Shown here: positions 25,484-37,559 of the stretch, piece by piece | Position numbering within the stretch: position 1 is the first letter of the stretch | Layout: each line of letters begins with the position of its first letter | DNA from: Annulohypoxylon bovei var. microspora | Taxonomy: Eukaryota; Ascomycota; Sordariomycetes; Xylariales; Hypoxylaceae | DNA length: 64,000 bases | NCBI GenBank assembly: GCA_022836615.1 | Contig: MU405375.1 | Location: forward strand, 1-64,000 | Direction of reading: 5' to 3' | Translations under genes and position numbers: made by a program | The notes under the pieces: model-generated | Told to the model about the DNA's origin: nothing | The model's database searches: none | What the model saw: the letters and a program-made list of their open reading frames with translations, nothing else

Positions 25484-25592
25484 GCAAACGTAAAAAAAGA
25501 ACGAAACCGGGGAATCGAACCATCGGTTTACGATAAAACTTCGGATTTCGAAATCGGGGTGTATGTTCCTGTCTCGACGGGAACCTCGTGTA
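25484..25592 (-). ncRNA. Pol III-like unit, left arm of palindrome
   Basis: Read on the minus strand, this 109-bp arm contains GGTTCGATTCC (25511-25521), a perfect match to the tRNA/SINE B-box consensus. A 7-T run follows (25492-25498), the usual Pol III terminator. It does not fold into a convincing full tRNA, and the A box is only a weak match. It is best seen as a tRNA-derived or SINE-like unit. Its mirror copy lies at 25635-25742. Confidence 0.6.
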
Positions 25593-25634
25593 TTTATTTA
25601 ATAAATTAAAATTAATTACCTTAAATATAATTAT

Positions 25635-25742
25635 TACACGAGGTCCCCGTTAAGACGGAAACACACACCCCGATTTCAAGATCCGAAGTTTAACCGTAAA
25701 CCGATGGTTCGATTCCCGGTCTTGTTCTTTTTTTACGCTCGC
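25635..25742 (+). ncRNA. Pol III-like unit, right arm of palindrome
   Basis: Inverted copy of 25484-25592 with about 85-90% identity, the differences mostly C/T or A/G. The B box GGTTCGATTCC is at 25706-25716 and a T7 run at 25728-25734. The two units diverge from a 42-bp AT-rich spacer. Because B box and terminator are both retained in otherwise mutated DNA, the units may be recent or selected, which is inference. Confidence 0.6.
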
Positions 25743-25743
25743 A

Positions 25744-25803
25744 GCCGGCGCCGGGGGTTTGCTCGAGCCGCTGCCACGCCCCTCGCAAACCCCCAGCGCC
25801 GGC
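25744..25803. repeat. GC-rich 19-bp inverted repeat
   Basis: GCCGGCGCCGGGGGTTTGC (25744-25762) pairs with GCAAACCCCCAGCGCCGGC (25785-25803) with one mismatch across a 22-bp loop, just downstream of the Pol III-like terminator. A similar GC motif with TTTTTGC occurs near 63410-63435. Confidence 0.85.
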
Positions 25804-26115
25804 CGCTCACTACTAATTACCTACTTTACCCTTTACACGCTGTTGCCCCATACGCTATTGCCCCGTACGTCCCCCCCCCCGGCCCGCTCCGGCCCCGTAC
25901 GTTCCTTATCCTCCCGTACGTTACCCTACCCTCTCGTAAGCTGCCACCCCCGTACGCTACCCTACCCTAACCCCCCGTTGGTTTTTACTTCGTACGCCCC
26001 GGTCCCATACGCTACCTTACCTTTTCGTACGCTGCCACCCCCGTACGTTGCTTCACCCTACCCCCCCGTACGTTCCGTTCCCTATACGTTCCGTCCCCCG
26101 CCCCCCCCCGTACAA
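25804..26115 (+). repeat. C-rich degenerate repeat with recurring CCCGTACG
   Basis: About 300 bp of pyrimidine-dominated DNA in which CCGTACGTT or CCGTACGCTACCC recurs roughly every 20 bp. It contains runs of up to 9 C and a short ACCCTACCCTAACCCCCC stretch. Two overlapping plus frames across it (25704-25970, 25759-26247) are low-complexity by-products. This is the most GC-rich part of the window. Confidence 0.85.
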
Positions 26116-26634
26116 TATATTATCTTTTCTTTATCCTTTAAATCGGACCTTCGAACCGATACGATAACCGATTTAAAAAGTGATTTAATAAATGGTTTAA
26201 TAAATAATTTAATAAATAATTTAATAAATAATTTAAAAAGTAATTAACTTAATGGTTAAAAGTGGGTCCCTTAAAGCGATGCATTTAATCGAATTTATAA
26301 TTAAAGTTTTTAATTAATTAAATTTTATTAAAAAAGATTAAATTAAAATCTTTTATAATAATACATTTAATTAAATATTTAATTAAAATTTTTAATTAAT
26401 TAAATTTTATTAAAAAAATTAAATTATTATACATTAATTAATTAAATTACATTTTTTAAATTTTCGTTATAATTTTCGAATTTATTAATTAATTAATTTT
26501 TTTATTTATTTTTTTTTATTTAAAATTATTAATATAAAAACCTTTTAAATTAAAATAATAAAATATAATATAAAAAAAAATATAAAAATAATTTAATTTA
26601 TATTATTAACGTTTTATTTACGTAAATAATTATT
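26116..26634. other. AT-rich tail and family-A 5' leader remnant
   Basis: Begins with short repeats of TTTAATAAATAA. Includes CGATGCATTTAATCGA (26277-26292), a motif repeated near the right end of the window. The last about 80 bp before the LTR (ATTATTAACGTTTTATTTACG) match the leader of A2 just inside its 5' LTR. Confidence 0.55.
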
Positions 26635-26851
26635 TATATATTTAAATTTTTTAATTATATTAAATATTATTTATATATAATAAACGTTATTTTATATTAA
26701 TAAAAATAAACTTATATATTAAATTATTAATTAATTTAAGTTTTATAATTAATTAAATTTACACGCGATTTAAAATTATTTTAATAATTAACGTTTACCA
26801 CCGTAAATGGTTTAAGCGTTGTTACGGAAACTTTTAAATCGGGGATTTACA
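26635..26851 (-). repeat. Right LTR of A3 (family A)
   Basis: 217 bp, reverse orientation, aligning throughout with 59952-60168. The right edge GGGGATTTACA corresponds to the family start TGTGGATCCCC. The left edge is heavily decayed (TATATATTTAAAT for TGTGCATCCGAGC). Confidence 0.88.
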
Positions 26852-27442
26852 TTGCATTTAATAATATTTTTTTTTTTTAAAGGGGGCATTTTTAATTGGT
26901 CGAAAACCTTATTAATAAGCCATAAAACCATTAAAACACGATATAAAATAATTTTATAACTTTAATTTAAATAATTTTTTTTCCACGGCAACGATTTTAA
27001 TAAAACTTAAAAATTTAAAAACTTTTAATTTAACGATATTAAAAATAAAATTTTAATAAGTTACATTTAATAAATCGTTTTTAATAAATTATTAAATTAC
27101 GGCTTTTAATGTTATTATTTTAAACCGGTCGCACGTAATATTTTTAAAAAACTTTAATACTTTTTATATTTTTTATAATTTATAATATAATTACATTAAT
27201 ATTTATTTATATATAATATAACTTAATTTAATTAATTAAAATTTAAAATAATGTTCAAATAAATTTATTTATTTTAAAATTAAATAATTATTAAAAAAAT
27301 TATTTAAATATAAATATAAAATATCATTCGATTTAATTTTATAAGGACCGGTATAATAAAACGCATACAAATTTATATATGTGTTAAGGTACTTTTTTAC
27401 TTGGTCCGTGCTTATCGATAAGGATTTCAACCAATTAAAAAA
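26852..27442. other. Spacer between A3 and A2, unrecognised
   Basis: AT-rich DNA with a few GC patches (AAGGGGGCATTTTTAATTGG, AAACCGGTCGCACG, GGTCCGTGCTTATCG). No gene or LTR was recognised. It is the target sequence of Gypsy A2 and should continue at 60169. Confidence 0.5.
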
Positions 27443-27446
27443 ACCG

Positions 27447-27536
27447 TGTACGTCCGAACCTTTTAATCGTACGAAATATCGTTTATATATAATAAACGTT
27501 ATTTTATATTAATAAAAATAAATTTATATAATTAAT
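27447..27536 (-). repeat. Gypsy A2 left LTR, first part
   Basis: The first about 90 bp of the 217-bp LTR, ending in TTAAT, the 5-bp duplication made by insertion of Gypsy E. It continues at 54570. Confidence 0.9.
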
Positions 27537-27843
27537 TATAACGGTTTTTATAAATAACGGTAAATTTATATTATATAAGGTTAAAAATAAGGTTATTTTT
27601 ATTAATAAAAAAAAAAAAAATAATAATTTTTTATTTTTAAAATTACGATATTTATATTTAAAAATGTAAATTAAATTAATTAACGTGGAAACTTTTTTTA
27701 TACGTATTTTAATAACTTTTACGATTTATTAAAATTATTAATAATTTCATTATAAAAATTTACGTTTATTACGTTTATAATTATAATATAAATTTACGTT
27801 AATTTTTATTTTAATTAATTTTCCGGGTTTTTAATTTATAATA
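27537..27843 (-). repeat. Gypsy E left (3') LTR
   Basis: 307 bp paired with 54259-54569. The right edge TTTATAATA corresponds to CCCGTAACA in the other copy (ancestral TGTTACGGG on the minus strand). It is followed by an A/T remnant of a polypurine tract. Confidence 0.88.
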
Positions 27844-29452
27844 ATATTTTTATTTTTATTTTTTAAAGTTTATAATTATAAAAGCTTTTTCGCTTATCCC
27901 GTTTTTTATTTTAAATCGTTAATAAAACGTTTTTAAAGTTTTTATATTTTTTAATTTTTTTTAAAGTTTTTATATCGGTTTTACGTAACTTTTCCATTTA
28001 ATTAATATTATTTTATATACGTTTTATTTTTTACGTTTATTTTTTAATTATAAAATTTCTTTAATAATATATTTAAGGTTTTTATTATTTTAATTAATAA
28101 AAAATAATAATTAAACGTTATTTTATATTTAAAATAATAACGGGTTTATAATTACCGGTTTAAATAATTTAATGTAAAATCGTGGTTAAATTTTTATAAA
28201 TACATTTAATTTTATTATATAAAAGTTAATTATTTTAATTACCTTATATTTCGTATATAATTAAAAAAGTTTTTTTTTAAATTATAATATTATAATATTT
28301 TTTAAGTTTAATTAAACCTTATTATTTATTTTATATTTAAAGCCTTTTAATTAAAATTAATTTATTATACGTTTTATATATTTTTAAATTATAATCATGG
28401 TAATTTAAACGTATTTATTAATTTCTTTAATTTTAATTATAAAATTTACGGCCCGTTATTTTTTAAATAATTTATTTAAAACTTTATTAACGATTTATTC
28501 GATTAAATATATATAATATTTATATGTTATATAAAAAAAGTTTAATTTAACCATTATATTCCGATTATTAATCGTTATTATCGTTATAAATAATATTTTT
28601 AATTAATTAAATTATATGTAAATTAAAAAACATTATAAATATACTTGTATTTTTTAATTTATTTTTTCCATGGACTTATTAATTTTTAAGTTAAAAGTAA
28701 TAAATAAACGTTATACCACTTTTGTTAATTTATAAAGTTTTATTTAAAATACGTTTATTTAATTATTTTTTTAATTTAATATTACCGCCGTGGAAAAGCC
28801 GTAATATTTAACGTGGGTATATATAAGTTTTATAATATACGTTTTAACTTTTATAATATTTATCGCTTTTAATAAAACCCATTTTAATAATTAATAAATG
28901 ACCATTATTAAATACCAGGGGTTTTTTTTTTTTTTACCGGCATTTTTATCATGAAATTAATAAATAACTTTAAAAAGTAATAATCGGAAATAAATAAAGG
29001 TTTTAATAACTTTTTTCGTTAAATTCGTTAAACATAAACTTGGTTATAAACATCGTAATTTTTATAAAATTTCCGTATATTTTATTTTATAATTAATTAA
29101 TAAAAAGATTTTAAAATAATTATAATAATATTATTTTTTTTAAATAACTTATAACGTGGAAATTATAAATATTTTAAATTATAACCGTTTTAAAAAACTT
29201 TTAATTTAATATTTACATTCATTTTTTAAATAATACGATTCTTTTATTATTTAAATTATATTTAATAATTAAAACCTTATAATTTTTAAAAACTAATAAA
29301 AAATAATAATCGCTTTTATTAATAATTTTATAAATCGTTTTAAAATTTATATCTTTAATAATCTTTTAATTTTATAAAATTTATAAGTTTTTATTATAAA
29401 AGATTTTTTTTTAATAAATATAATTATAAGGTTTTAATTTAATATTACTTAA
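27844..29452 (-). pseudogene. Gypsy E integrase region (pol 3' part), broken
   Basis: On the minus strand near 29000-29040 the sequence reads VYV.RI.RKK, where the integrase zinc-binding C..C is expected, with Cys to Tyr and stop changes. Further downstream (about 28380-28460) is a stretch equivalent to GP.F...I.E..KY, then IT....KY.KRIIN, matching the region around the second catalytic Asp and the HP..DGQ.ER.N motif of Ty3 integrases. Stops are frequent. It is severed from its RT domain by insertion of Gypsy C at 29453; the RT continues at 45112. Confidence 0.65.
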
Positions 29453-29604
29453 TATGGTAATTACGACTCGCTTAACTTTCATTTTAAAACCCTTCCTTTG
29501 CAAAATAACTTTTAAATGAAATAACTTTTACTTTATAATAATTGAAAAAACTTATTTTACGTTCATATAATATTTACATTATAACTTATAAATATATTAT
29601 AATA
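29453..29604 (+). repeat. Gypsy C 5' LTR
   Basis: 152 bp, direct copy of 44960-45111. It keeps CGACTCGCTTAACTTTC where the 3' copy has T-converted bases. Confidence 0.88.
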
Positions 29605-32431
29605 ATTTAATAACATTTTTTATTTTATAAAAGAATTAACGATTAACATTTAATTAATTAAGAAAAATTTTTTCTATTTAATTAATTATAATTAATTAAG
29701 ATCCTTATAATTTATTTAATTTTAACACTTATTTTTAATTATCATTTTTTCCATTAATCCTCGATTAATTTTCATTAATCTTTAATTAATTCTCATCGAT
29801 TTTAATTAATTTTCATCGATTTTAATTAATTTTTATTGATTTTTATTAATTTTTTTATTAATTTTCATCGATTTTCGTTAATTTTTTCTAATTTTAAGTT
29901 ATTTCTTATCATTTAAATGGATATAATAAAGGAAAACAAGTTTTACATAATTATATATTATTAAATAATTACCTTTTAAAATAATTTTAAAAACGAATTA
30001 ATTTTTTAATGAAAGAATATTATTTTTTAAAATAATGTTTTAACTTTAATTTATAAAATAATGGAATAATTTCCTTAAAAATAAATTAAAGTATTAATTT
30101 AAATAACCTGTATTACTTGTATAAATGTTAATGTTGTGGTAAAAAATTATTTAAACGATTAGAAAATTAATAAATACGTTTTTAATATTATAATTAAATT
30201 TGCCTTAAGATTTATTGTTAATTTTATATTAAAAAAAGATAATTTTTCTTATTAAAAAAATAATATTCTTTAATATTAATAAAATGATTTTATTATTTTT
30301 TTTTTTATATAATATAACTTATAAAATAACTTTATTATTTTAAGCAAAGAAATATTTAATATTAATAATTTTCTAAAAACCTTTATTAAATGAAAATTAT
30401 ATAAAGAATTAAAAACCATTTTATTAAATATTTAATAAAATGATATTTTATTAAATTTTGAAGAATTTTTTATTCTACGAAATTTATAATATTAAAAAGA
30501 CGATTTTTTTATATAAGATTATTATTTTTTTGTTTTTAATTAATTTTTTTTATTATTTAATATTAATCAAATAAATATTTTATTATTATAATTATCCATA
30601 TTTTTCTTTAAAAGTTAATTATTATTTTCTTTAAACGAAGTAAACTTAAAGCAATTATTTAATCCTATTATTTTAATTTTACATACACCATTACAAAGGT
30701 AATTATAAAATAATTTAAAGATATATAAATTAACACTTTTATTAATAAAAATTAAATAAATTTTAATATTGTTAACCTAATTTTACTTTATTTAAGTATT
30801 AATATAATTAAACTTATTATCGATATTAACCTTAAACGTAGTTTTAAAAAAAAGAAGATTTTAACGAAATTTATAAGATTATTTTTTATTATTATTATTT
30901 TTATTATTTTTATTATTTTTAAACTTATCGTTTTTCGATTTAAAAGAAGGCTTTAAAGATTTTAAAGATTTTGGAGATCTTATAATAAAAAACTTTGAAA
31001 AGAATCTTAAGGAAAAAGAAAGTTTAAATGAATTAAATTTACTAAAAAATAATTTAAATTAATTATCTTTTCCTTTAATATAAGAATTAAATATTTTATC
31101 CTTAATATTACAGTTTTTTAAAGAATAAAATTTTTCGGAGAAATTTATTTAATTCTTACCATTTTAAAATTCATTTAAGCGTAAAGAATATTAATATTTT
31201 TTTTTAAAACAAAATGAGAATTTTTCATTAAAATAAAATTTTAATTCTTCGTTAAAATAAAATTTTTCGTTAAAATAAAACGAGATTTTTATATTTAATA
31301 TAAGCGTAGTAAATATTATAGGTTAAGCAAGGGTTGCCGCTGTGTTAATAAATACCTTAAGTGGTTAAATAATACTAAAACAAATAAAACAAGTAAAATA
31401 AAAAAAACAAAAAAACAATTCGCCTCCTTTAAATTCGCCTTTTAAAAATTTACTTTTCCTTTTTTTAAACTTACCTTTTTTTAACTTTTTGCAACTAATA
31501 AATAACCTAGGCCTAATTAATAATTTTTTTATTTAAATAATAAATGCTTTTTAAATATAATATATTAATTAAATAAATTACTTAATAACATATAAATAAA
31601 AATTAATATAAGTTAAATATTTTTATTTAAATTTAAATAAAATATTATATAAGAAAATGAATTTTATAATAATAAGAAAATTCGTATATTAAAAAAATGT
31701 TTATTTATTTATGAATAATGTAAAAAAGTATATAATAATTATTATATAAGTGGATATAATTTGTAAAAATTTCGTATAATTATTACGAAGTAATGTTTAA
31801 AAATAATAAATGGGAAAAGTTTTTTAAGATTTTAAGGCTTTTTATAATGGAAATTTTGAAAAGGTTTTTTAAGTTGTTATTTTACGTTTTAAAATGTTAA
31901 TAATGGTGACGTTGGAATAATTAAAGGATTTTAATTTTATTTATAAATTAAATTATATTATAATTGAAAAGTTTATTCGTTTTTAAGTAATAAGTATTAT
32001 ACGGATCGTAAAAGCAATTAAAAGAAATTTTTTAATATAATAAATGTTAAAAATATATAATTTAATTTACTTATTATTTAAATAATTGGTGGTTTAATTA
32101 AATAATATCGCCGGTTTCTTTTTAAATGATTAATTTTTTTATTTAAAAAAGAAAATATTTATATATAAAATTATTATTAAATTATATTATTAATTATAAA
32201 ATTTTAATAAAAATATATAAATTTTTTTAATTATTAATTAAATATTTATTAATTATTAATTATTTTAAATTAATATAATAATATTATAATAATTAATTTT
32301 ATTAATTTTAATAAAATTGGTTTATAATTATTTTAAAAGTTTTATATTAAATTTATTATTATTTATTAGATTAATTTATTAAGTCTTAATATTATTAAAT
32401 ATTTTAAAAGAAATAATTGTAAATTTATATT
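29605..32431 (+). other. Gypsy C leader and probable gag region, decayed
   Basis: Contains a minisatellite at 29750-29890 (about seven units near 20 bp around TTAATTTTCATCGATTTTAA). Further on, purine-rich sequence such as AAAGATTTTGGAGATCTT and GAAAAGAATCTTAAGGAAAA looks like lysine-rich gag coding. No single frame or zinc knuckle could be confirmed. Confidence 0.5.
29750..29890. repeat. Short-period minisatellite, unit about 20 bp (TTAATTTTCATCGATTTTA)
   Basis: Successive units TTAATTTTCATTAATCTTTA, TTAATTCTCATCGATTTTAA, TTAATTTTCATCGATTTTAA and variants follow head to tail between the Gypsy C 5' LTR and its coding region. Confidence 0.75.
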
Positions 32432-32761
32432 TTGGAAAAATATATTAATAAGGAAATTTTTAATCTTAATTTAATTAATGTAAAGGTTTTAATTAACGTA
32501 GATTATAACGTGGAAATAATTTCCTTTATGGAAATTGGTTTTAATTTTAAAGAATATGAACGTTACATAGAAGTAAATGGTTTTTATATAAACGAAGTAA
32601 TAGTTTATTTAAGTGAGGATAAAATAAAGGCTTGTTTTAATATAAAGGTTATAATTGTAAAGGTTTACGAAAATAATTTTAAAAACAACGATAAAACAAA
32701 TAAATTCAAGTTAAATAAAATGAATAAGTTTTTTAATATAATAATAAAGTTTTTATTATAA
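32432..32761 (+). pseudogene. Gypsy C aspartic protease segment
   Basis: This 109-codon open stretch contains KVLINVDYNVEIISFMEIGF, which corresponds to the retroviral-type protease core (LIDTGAEVNII) with the catalytic Asp changed to Asn and Gly to Asp, both single G>A changes. The position, upstream of RT in the same element, fits gag-protease-RT order. The start (TTG-type) is only where the previous stop ends, not a real start. It is a surviving fragment, not an active enzyme. Confidence 0.65.
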
Positions 32762-35740
32762 ATAATAATAATGAAAAAAATATTAAAGAAATAACGTTTT
32801 AAAATGATGATTATTTTTTATTAAAATAATATTTAAATATAAAAGAAGAAGCTTTTATAATAAATAAATTAATAAAAATTAATAATAATATTTCTTATAT
32901 TATTAAATTTAAAGTTATAAAATTTAAAAAAAATAAAATTACATATTAAAAATGCGAAGAAATATTTCTGTTAAAAAACACTTTTATAAAATATATATAT
33001 ATTAAAGTATATATGTTAATAAAAAGTATAAAGAAATATTAATAATTAATTATTAAAGATATTAAAGAAAAATCTTAAAATATAAAAATATTATATTAAA
33101 ATAAAAACGAAAATAACTTCATAAATCTTAAAAATGTAAAAGCATTATATAATAAAATATTTATTAAAATATTAATAAAATTTAAAGTTATAAAAGTTAT
33201 TTTTAAACCATACTTTAAATAATATTTAAATAAAAGATATATATATATAAATTTTAAAATATGGTTTTATAAATTATTAAAAGTTTAAATAATATATAGA
33301 AATATAAGAATTAATAAAAAAATAATAAATAGGTAATAATTAATAAATAATTATAAAAATTATAAAATTAAATATAAAAAAAGAAATTATAAAATAAAAG
33401 ATATTAACGGAAAATTAATCTTTAAAAACTTAATAACTTTTTATTTATTAATATTAATATAATATTAAAGAAAACTAATAAAAGCGTTAATTTAAATTAA
33501 AGTATAAATTAATAATAATTTAAAATTAAATCTTTTATTAAAAACAAAATGGTTAAAATTATATAAAATAATTATTAATTATTTTAAATAAATAATAATG
33601 TTAAAATCTTATTAAAAAATAAATATTTCCATTGAAATTTATAAATTAATAAAATTTATTAATTATAAAATAATAACTTGTTAAAATGTGATAATATCAT
33701 TACATATTTTAATTTTTTTATATATAAGTTATAAAGATTTATTTTGAATAAATGAATTTAATAATAAAAGAAAATATTTTTTTTTTGGAAATTTTTTAAA
33801 GATATTAAATATTATTATTTTGGTAATAAATATGAAAGTAATTTTAATGGTAAATAATATTAATAAACTATTAAAAATTTATCGAAACCAAAAAATTAAT
33901 AAAATTTATAACGTTAATAATAAGGGATAATTTAAAATAAATATTTTTGTATTTTTTTTTAACGAATTTAATTTAACGGATAAAGTTATGGAAACGTTTA
34001 TGTTTTTATATGAATTTAAAGACTTAATAAAAGGGATTAAAGTTTAAAAAAAGGCTTAAAACATTAAAAAAAAGTAAAAGGAAAATAAGTTTTCATTAGG
34101 AATTTAAATAAGAAATATTAATTTAAAATTAATTAAATTGGAAAATGTTTTATTTATATTAATAAAGAATAAAATATATATATAATGTACGAATAAAGCT
34201 TATGTGGAAAAAATAAAAACGATCTTAAAAAAGTATAATGTATAAATAAAATATTGTATAATTTAAATGCTTAAAAATGAGAAAATATAAGTAAATTTTA
34301 TATTAAATTAATAGAAATATAAAATCTATATATATGTTTATAAATTAAATTTCGAAAATAGGAAATTTCTTAATAAAATATATAACGATATATATAATAA
34401 TAAAAAGATATTATAAATAAAAAATTTAACGCTATTTATTAACCTTATTTTTATGGTTTAAAAAATAATAAATAATAAACGGAAAGGTTATATAATAATC
34501 GATTTATATTTATTAAATAATATAATGATTTTTAATATATATTTATTATTAATATAAAAAAACGTTATTACGGATATTAAAAAGAAGAAAAAAATTATAA
34601 TAATAGATAAGAAAAATTTCTTCCATTAATTTTTAACATTTAACTTTTATAAAAATAAAATAACAATTATTTTATTAAAAAAATTAAAGGTTTTAAATAT
34701 AATATTAATAAATTATTAAAATAATCCCTTTTATATATAAAAGTTTATAAATTAAAAGTTTTATTTATATAAAGAATATTATAAAATATATTTAAACGAT
34801 ATTATAATTTATAATAATATAAAAAAAGATTATTTAAAATATTTTAATATAATATTTAAAATTTTTTAAAAATTAAGAATTATTATAACCTTTTAAAAGT
34901 CCTTTATAATGTATAATTTTATTAAATTTTTAAATTTTTTAATAAATAGATTTAATATATTAATTATATTAAATAAAATTAAAATAATTAAAAGGATTAA
35001 AATTTTTAAAATGTTTAAAGATTTGGAAATTTATATTGGAATGATTATATGGTTAAAAAAATATATTCTTTAATATTAATAAAAAATTTAATCGTTTTAA
35101 AAAAAAAAGATAATAATATTTAATGAAGGTTAAATTATAAGAAGCTTATTAATAAAGAATAAAATAACTTAGAAAAAATGGATTTTAAAAAAAAAATTTA
35201 AGTTTATAAAGGACGAGAAAAAAGTTTTTTATTTTATTTAATATAACTTGGTGGTAGGAATGTATTTATCATATTAAAATCTTAATAAAATCGTTTTTGT
35301 TAAATTAAATGCGGCGAAAAAATAGGAATACGATGTAATAATCTTTTATATGAAAAGAAATTAAAATAAAATAAATATATATTTAAATAAGATATAATTA
35401 ATTATATTTTTAAGTAAAATTTTTATAAAAATAAAAAAAAAATATAATGTAATAAAATTAAAAATTTCCTATTTAACATGGATTATATGAAATTTACGAT
35501 TATAATTTTAATTTAATAAGTTAAATATAATAATTTTAATAAATTATAAAATTATTAAAGGAATAATTCGATAAAAAAACTTCGCCATGGTTAATATAAT
35601 TAAAAATAATTTGAAATTAATTATAATGTTAATTTTTTTAAATTAATTCTAATTAAATATAAAATATATTCCCGGAAAATTAAATCTCGTTTTAAATGTA
35701 TTATTAAAATTATTAATAAAAGTAAATAATAAAAATAAAA
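32762..35740 (+). pseudogene. Gypsy C reverse transcriptase and RNase H, broken
   Basis: Plus-strand fragments match Ty3/Gypsy RT in order. At about 34455-34540 is KIINNKRKGYIIIDLYLLNN, equivalent to the NGK.R.VVD.R.LN motif. At about 34789 is LNDIIIYNN, the catalytic Y.DD box with its first Asp changed to Asn. At about 35018-35060 is KDLEIYIGMIIWLKKYI, equivalent to LE.YLG.TGWLR.YI of a fungal Gypsy lineage. At about 35290 is FVKLNAAKK.EYDV (RNase H). At about 35655 is YIPGKLNLVLNVLLKL, the RNase H end (PGK.N...D.LSR). Stops interrupt throughout. It is predicted inactive. Confidence 0.8.
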
Positions 35741-36906
35741 AAAAAAGAAATAATGAAATTAAAAGTGAATTAAATGATTTAATAAATTATTTTACGTTTT
35801 TATTAAATAAGATTTATTTAAATATAAAATTTTAAGAAAAATTATAAAAAAGATATTAAAAAAATAAAAAATATAAAAAGATTTTATAAGATTTAAAAGA
35901 AAAGTTATGAACGAAAAAAAGAAAATTTAATATCGAAAATGGATTATTATATTATATTATTAAAAAAAGATAAAAGAAATTAATTATTTTAATATTATGT
36001 ATTTAATAGATTTTTTAATAAATTTATAATGAAAAATATCATTTTAATTTTTAAAAAATGGTAATAAAATTAAAAAATTTAATAATTAATAATTTTTTTA
36101 ATTAATTATGTAATTATTTAAATTATTATTTAAAATATATTAAAAATAAAATAAATAAAAAGAAATTATTAAGTTATTTATATTTTATTAAAAGTGAATT
36201 AATATTATATTATATAATAATAATAAATTTTATTATAAAATTATTTAAAGTTTTATTAAAAAATATGTTTTAAAAAATATTAAGTCATAATTATTATAAT
36301 ACTTTAATAACGAATACTTATAAATTTTTTAAAAAAATAATTTTAATTTTAAAAAATTCTTAACATATAATTAAAAAATAAGTAGAAATATATTTTAAAT
36401 ACTTATTATTATATAATTAAGGAATATTAAAAAAAATAATCTTAAATCGAAATAAAAATTTTTTTTTAAAAATTTAATAAATTATATTTTTAAAAGTAAA
36501 AACCGTATAAAATTTTTTAATAATATAATATTTATAAATAAATGAATAAAATAAAAAATATAATTAAAATGTAAAAATAAATATTTAATTTTATATATTA
36601 TTATTAATAATTTTATAAAATTTTATAATTTTATTTTTATAATATAATTTAAATAATATAAAATTATTTATTTTAAAAATTTTTTTAAATAAGGTAATTT
36701 TAAGTTTTAAATTAATTATAATAATATTAATTTTAAAAATATTATATAATATAATAAATTTCGAGATTTTAAAGAATATATATTAATAAAAAGTTATAAT
36801 AATAATAAATTTTATAATAATAATTAATAAAATATAATATAATGATAAATATAATTTTTGAAAATTTAATATTAATAAAAAGATATATTTAAAATTATAT
36901 AAAAAA
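35741..36906 (+). other. Gypsy C downstream of RNase H, probable integrase region, decayed
   Basis: AT-rich continuation of the element up to the Copia D insertion. No integrase motif could be confirmed. Lysine- and asparagine-rich reading in plus frames is not informative in this composition. Confidence 0.4.
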
Positions 36907-37145
36907 TATAAAGGACTTTTCATATAAATAGATTAATAATTAATATATATTATTAAAATTATAATTAAATTATTAAAAATAAATTAAACTTATACCTATA
37001 TAAATAAATTTTAAATACTTTTATATTAATCACTTTTAATAATAAAAATCCTTTCATTTTTTTATTTAATCATTATGCTTTATTTATAAACTACACGTAA
37101 TAAAACACGTAATAAAACACAAATAAAGCTTTTAATTTATTAACA
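36907..37145 (-). repeat. Copia D left (3') LTR
   Basis: Pairs with 42489-42726, sharing CATTTTTTTATTTAATCATTAT and CACGTAATAAAACAC. More T-rich than its partner. Confidence 0.88.
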
Positions 37146-37559
37146 CCCTTTTTTAATTAAATAAATATTATCCACGAATAACGAATTTATTTAATAATAA
37201 TAAATAAACTTAATACATCCACCGAAGGCTCATTTAATAAAAGTTCATTCATTAACATAAATCCCATTTAAAATTCTTTAAGTTTTAACATTTCGTAAAA
37301 CTTATTATACTTTTTAATTATCAAAGGTTTAATGAACCCATTAACAAGGTTTTTATTTAATTTCACATATTTCACCTTCACGTTTTCATCGTAAATTTCT
37401 TACCGTACGTAAAAATATTATATTCGCATGTGCCGATTTTTCTTATTAATAGCCGTTTCTTTAAACCATTTAATGGCTCCGGTATTATTTTTTAACAAAT
37501 AAATTAACCTAAGTAACATTTGCCCGAATTCTTAAAGAAATTTACGTATTTAAATTACA

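Larger units (their letters stand above)
13034..26851 (-). mobile_element. Composite A3: two Gypsy-A LTRs bracketing about 12 kb of foreign DNA
   Basis: Both ends are minus-oriented 217-bp LTRs of family A (the left one split by an inserted element). About 0.6 kb of family-A 3'-internal sequence follows the left LTR. About 80 bp of 5'-internal sequence (matching A2 at about 59870-59951) precedes the right LTR. The family's gag-pol is missing; the middle instead holds a Helitron helicase pseudogene, tandem repeats, two unknown pseudogenes, a palindrome and a C-rich block. Flanks are TTAT (13030-13033) and TTGC (26852-26855), which could be one 4-bp duplication after RIP, but that is weak evidence. 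The alternative is two separate truncated A copies. Confidence 0.6.

Noticed and set aside
25956..25973. ACCCTACCCTAACCCCCC resembling telomere repeat CCCTAA
   Set aside because: Only one CCCTAA-like unit within a C-rich repeat of different period; not an interstitial telomere.
25704..26247. Two overlapping proline/leucine/threonine-rich open frames
   Set aside because: They are translations of a C-rich tandem repeat in two frames; no codon structure or homology signal.
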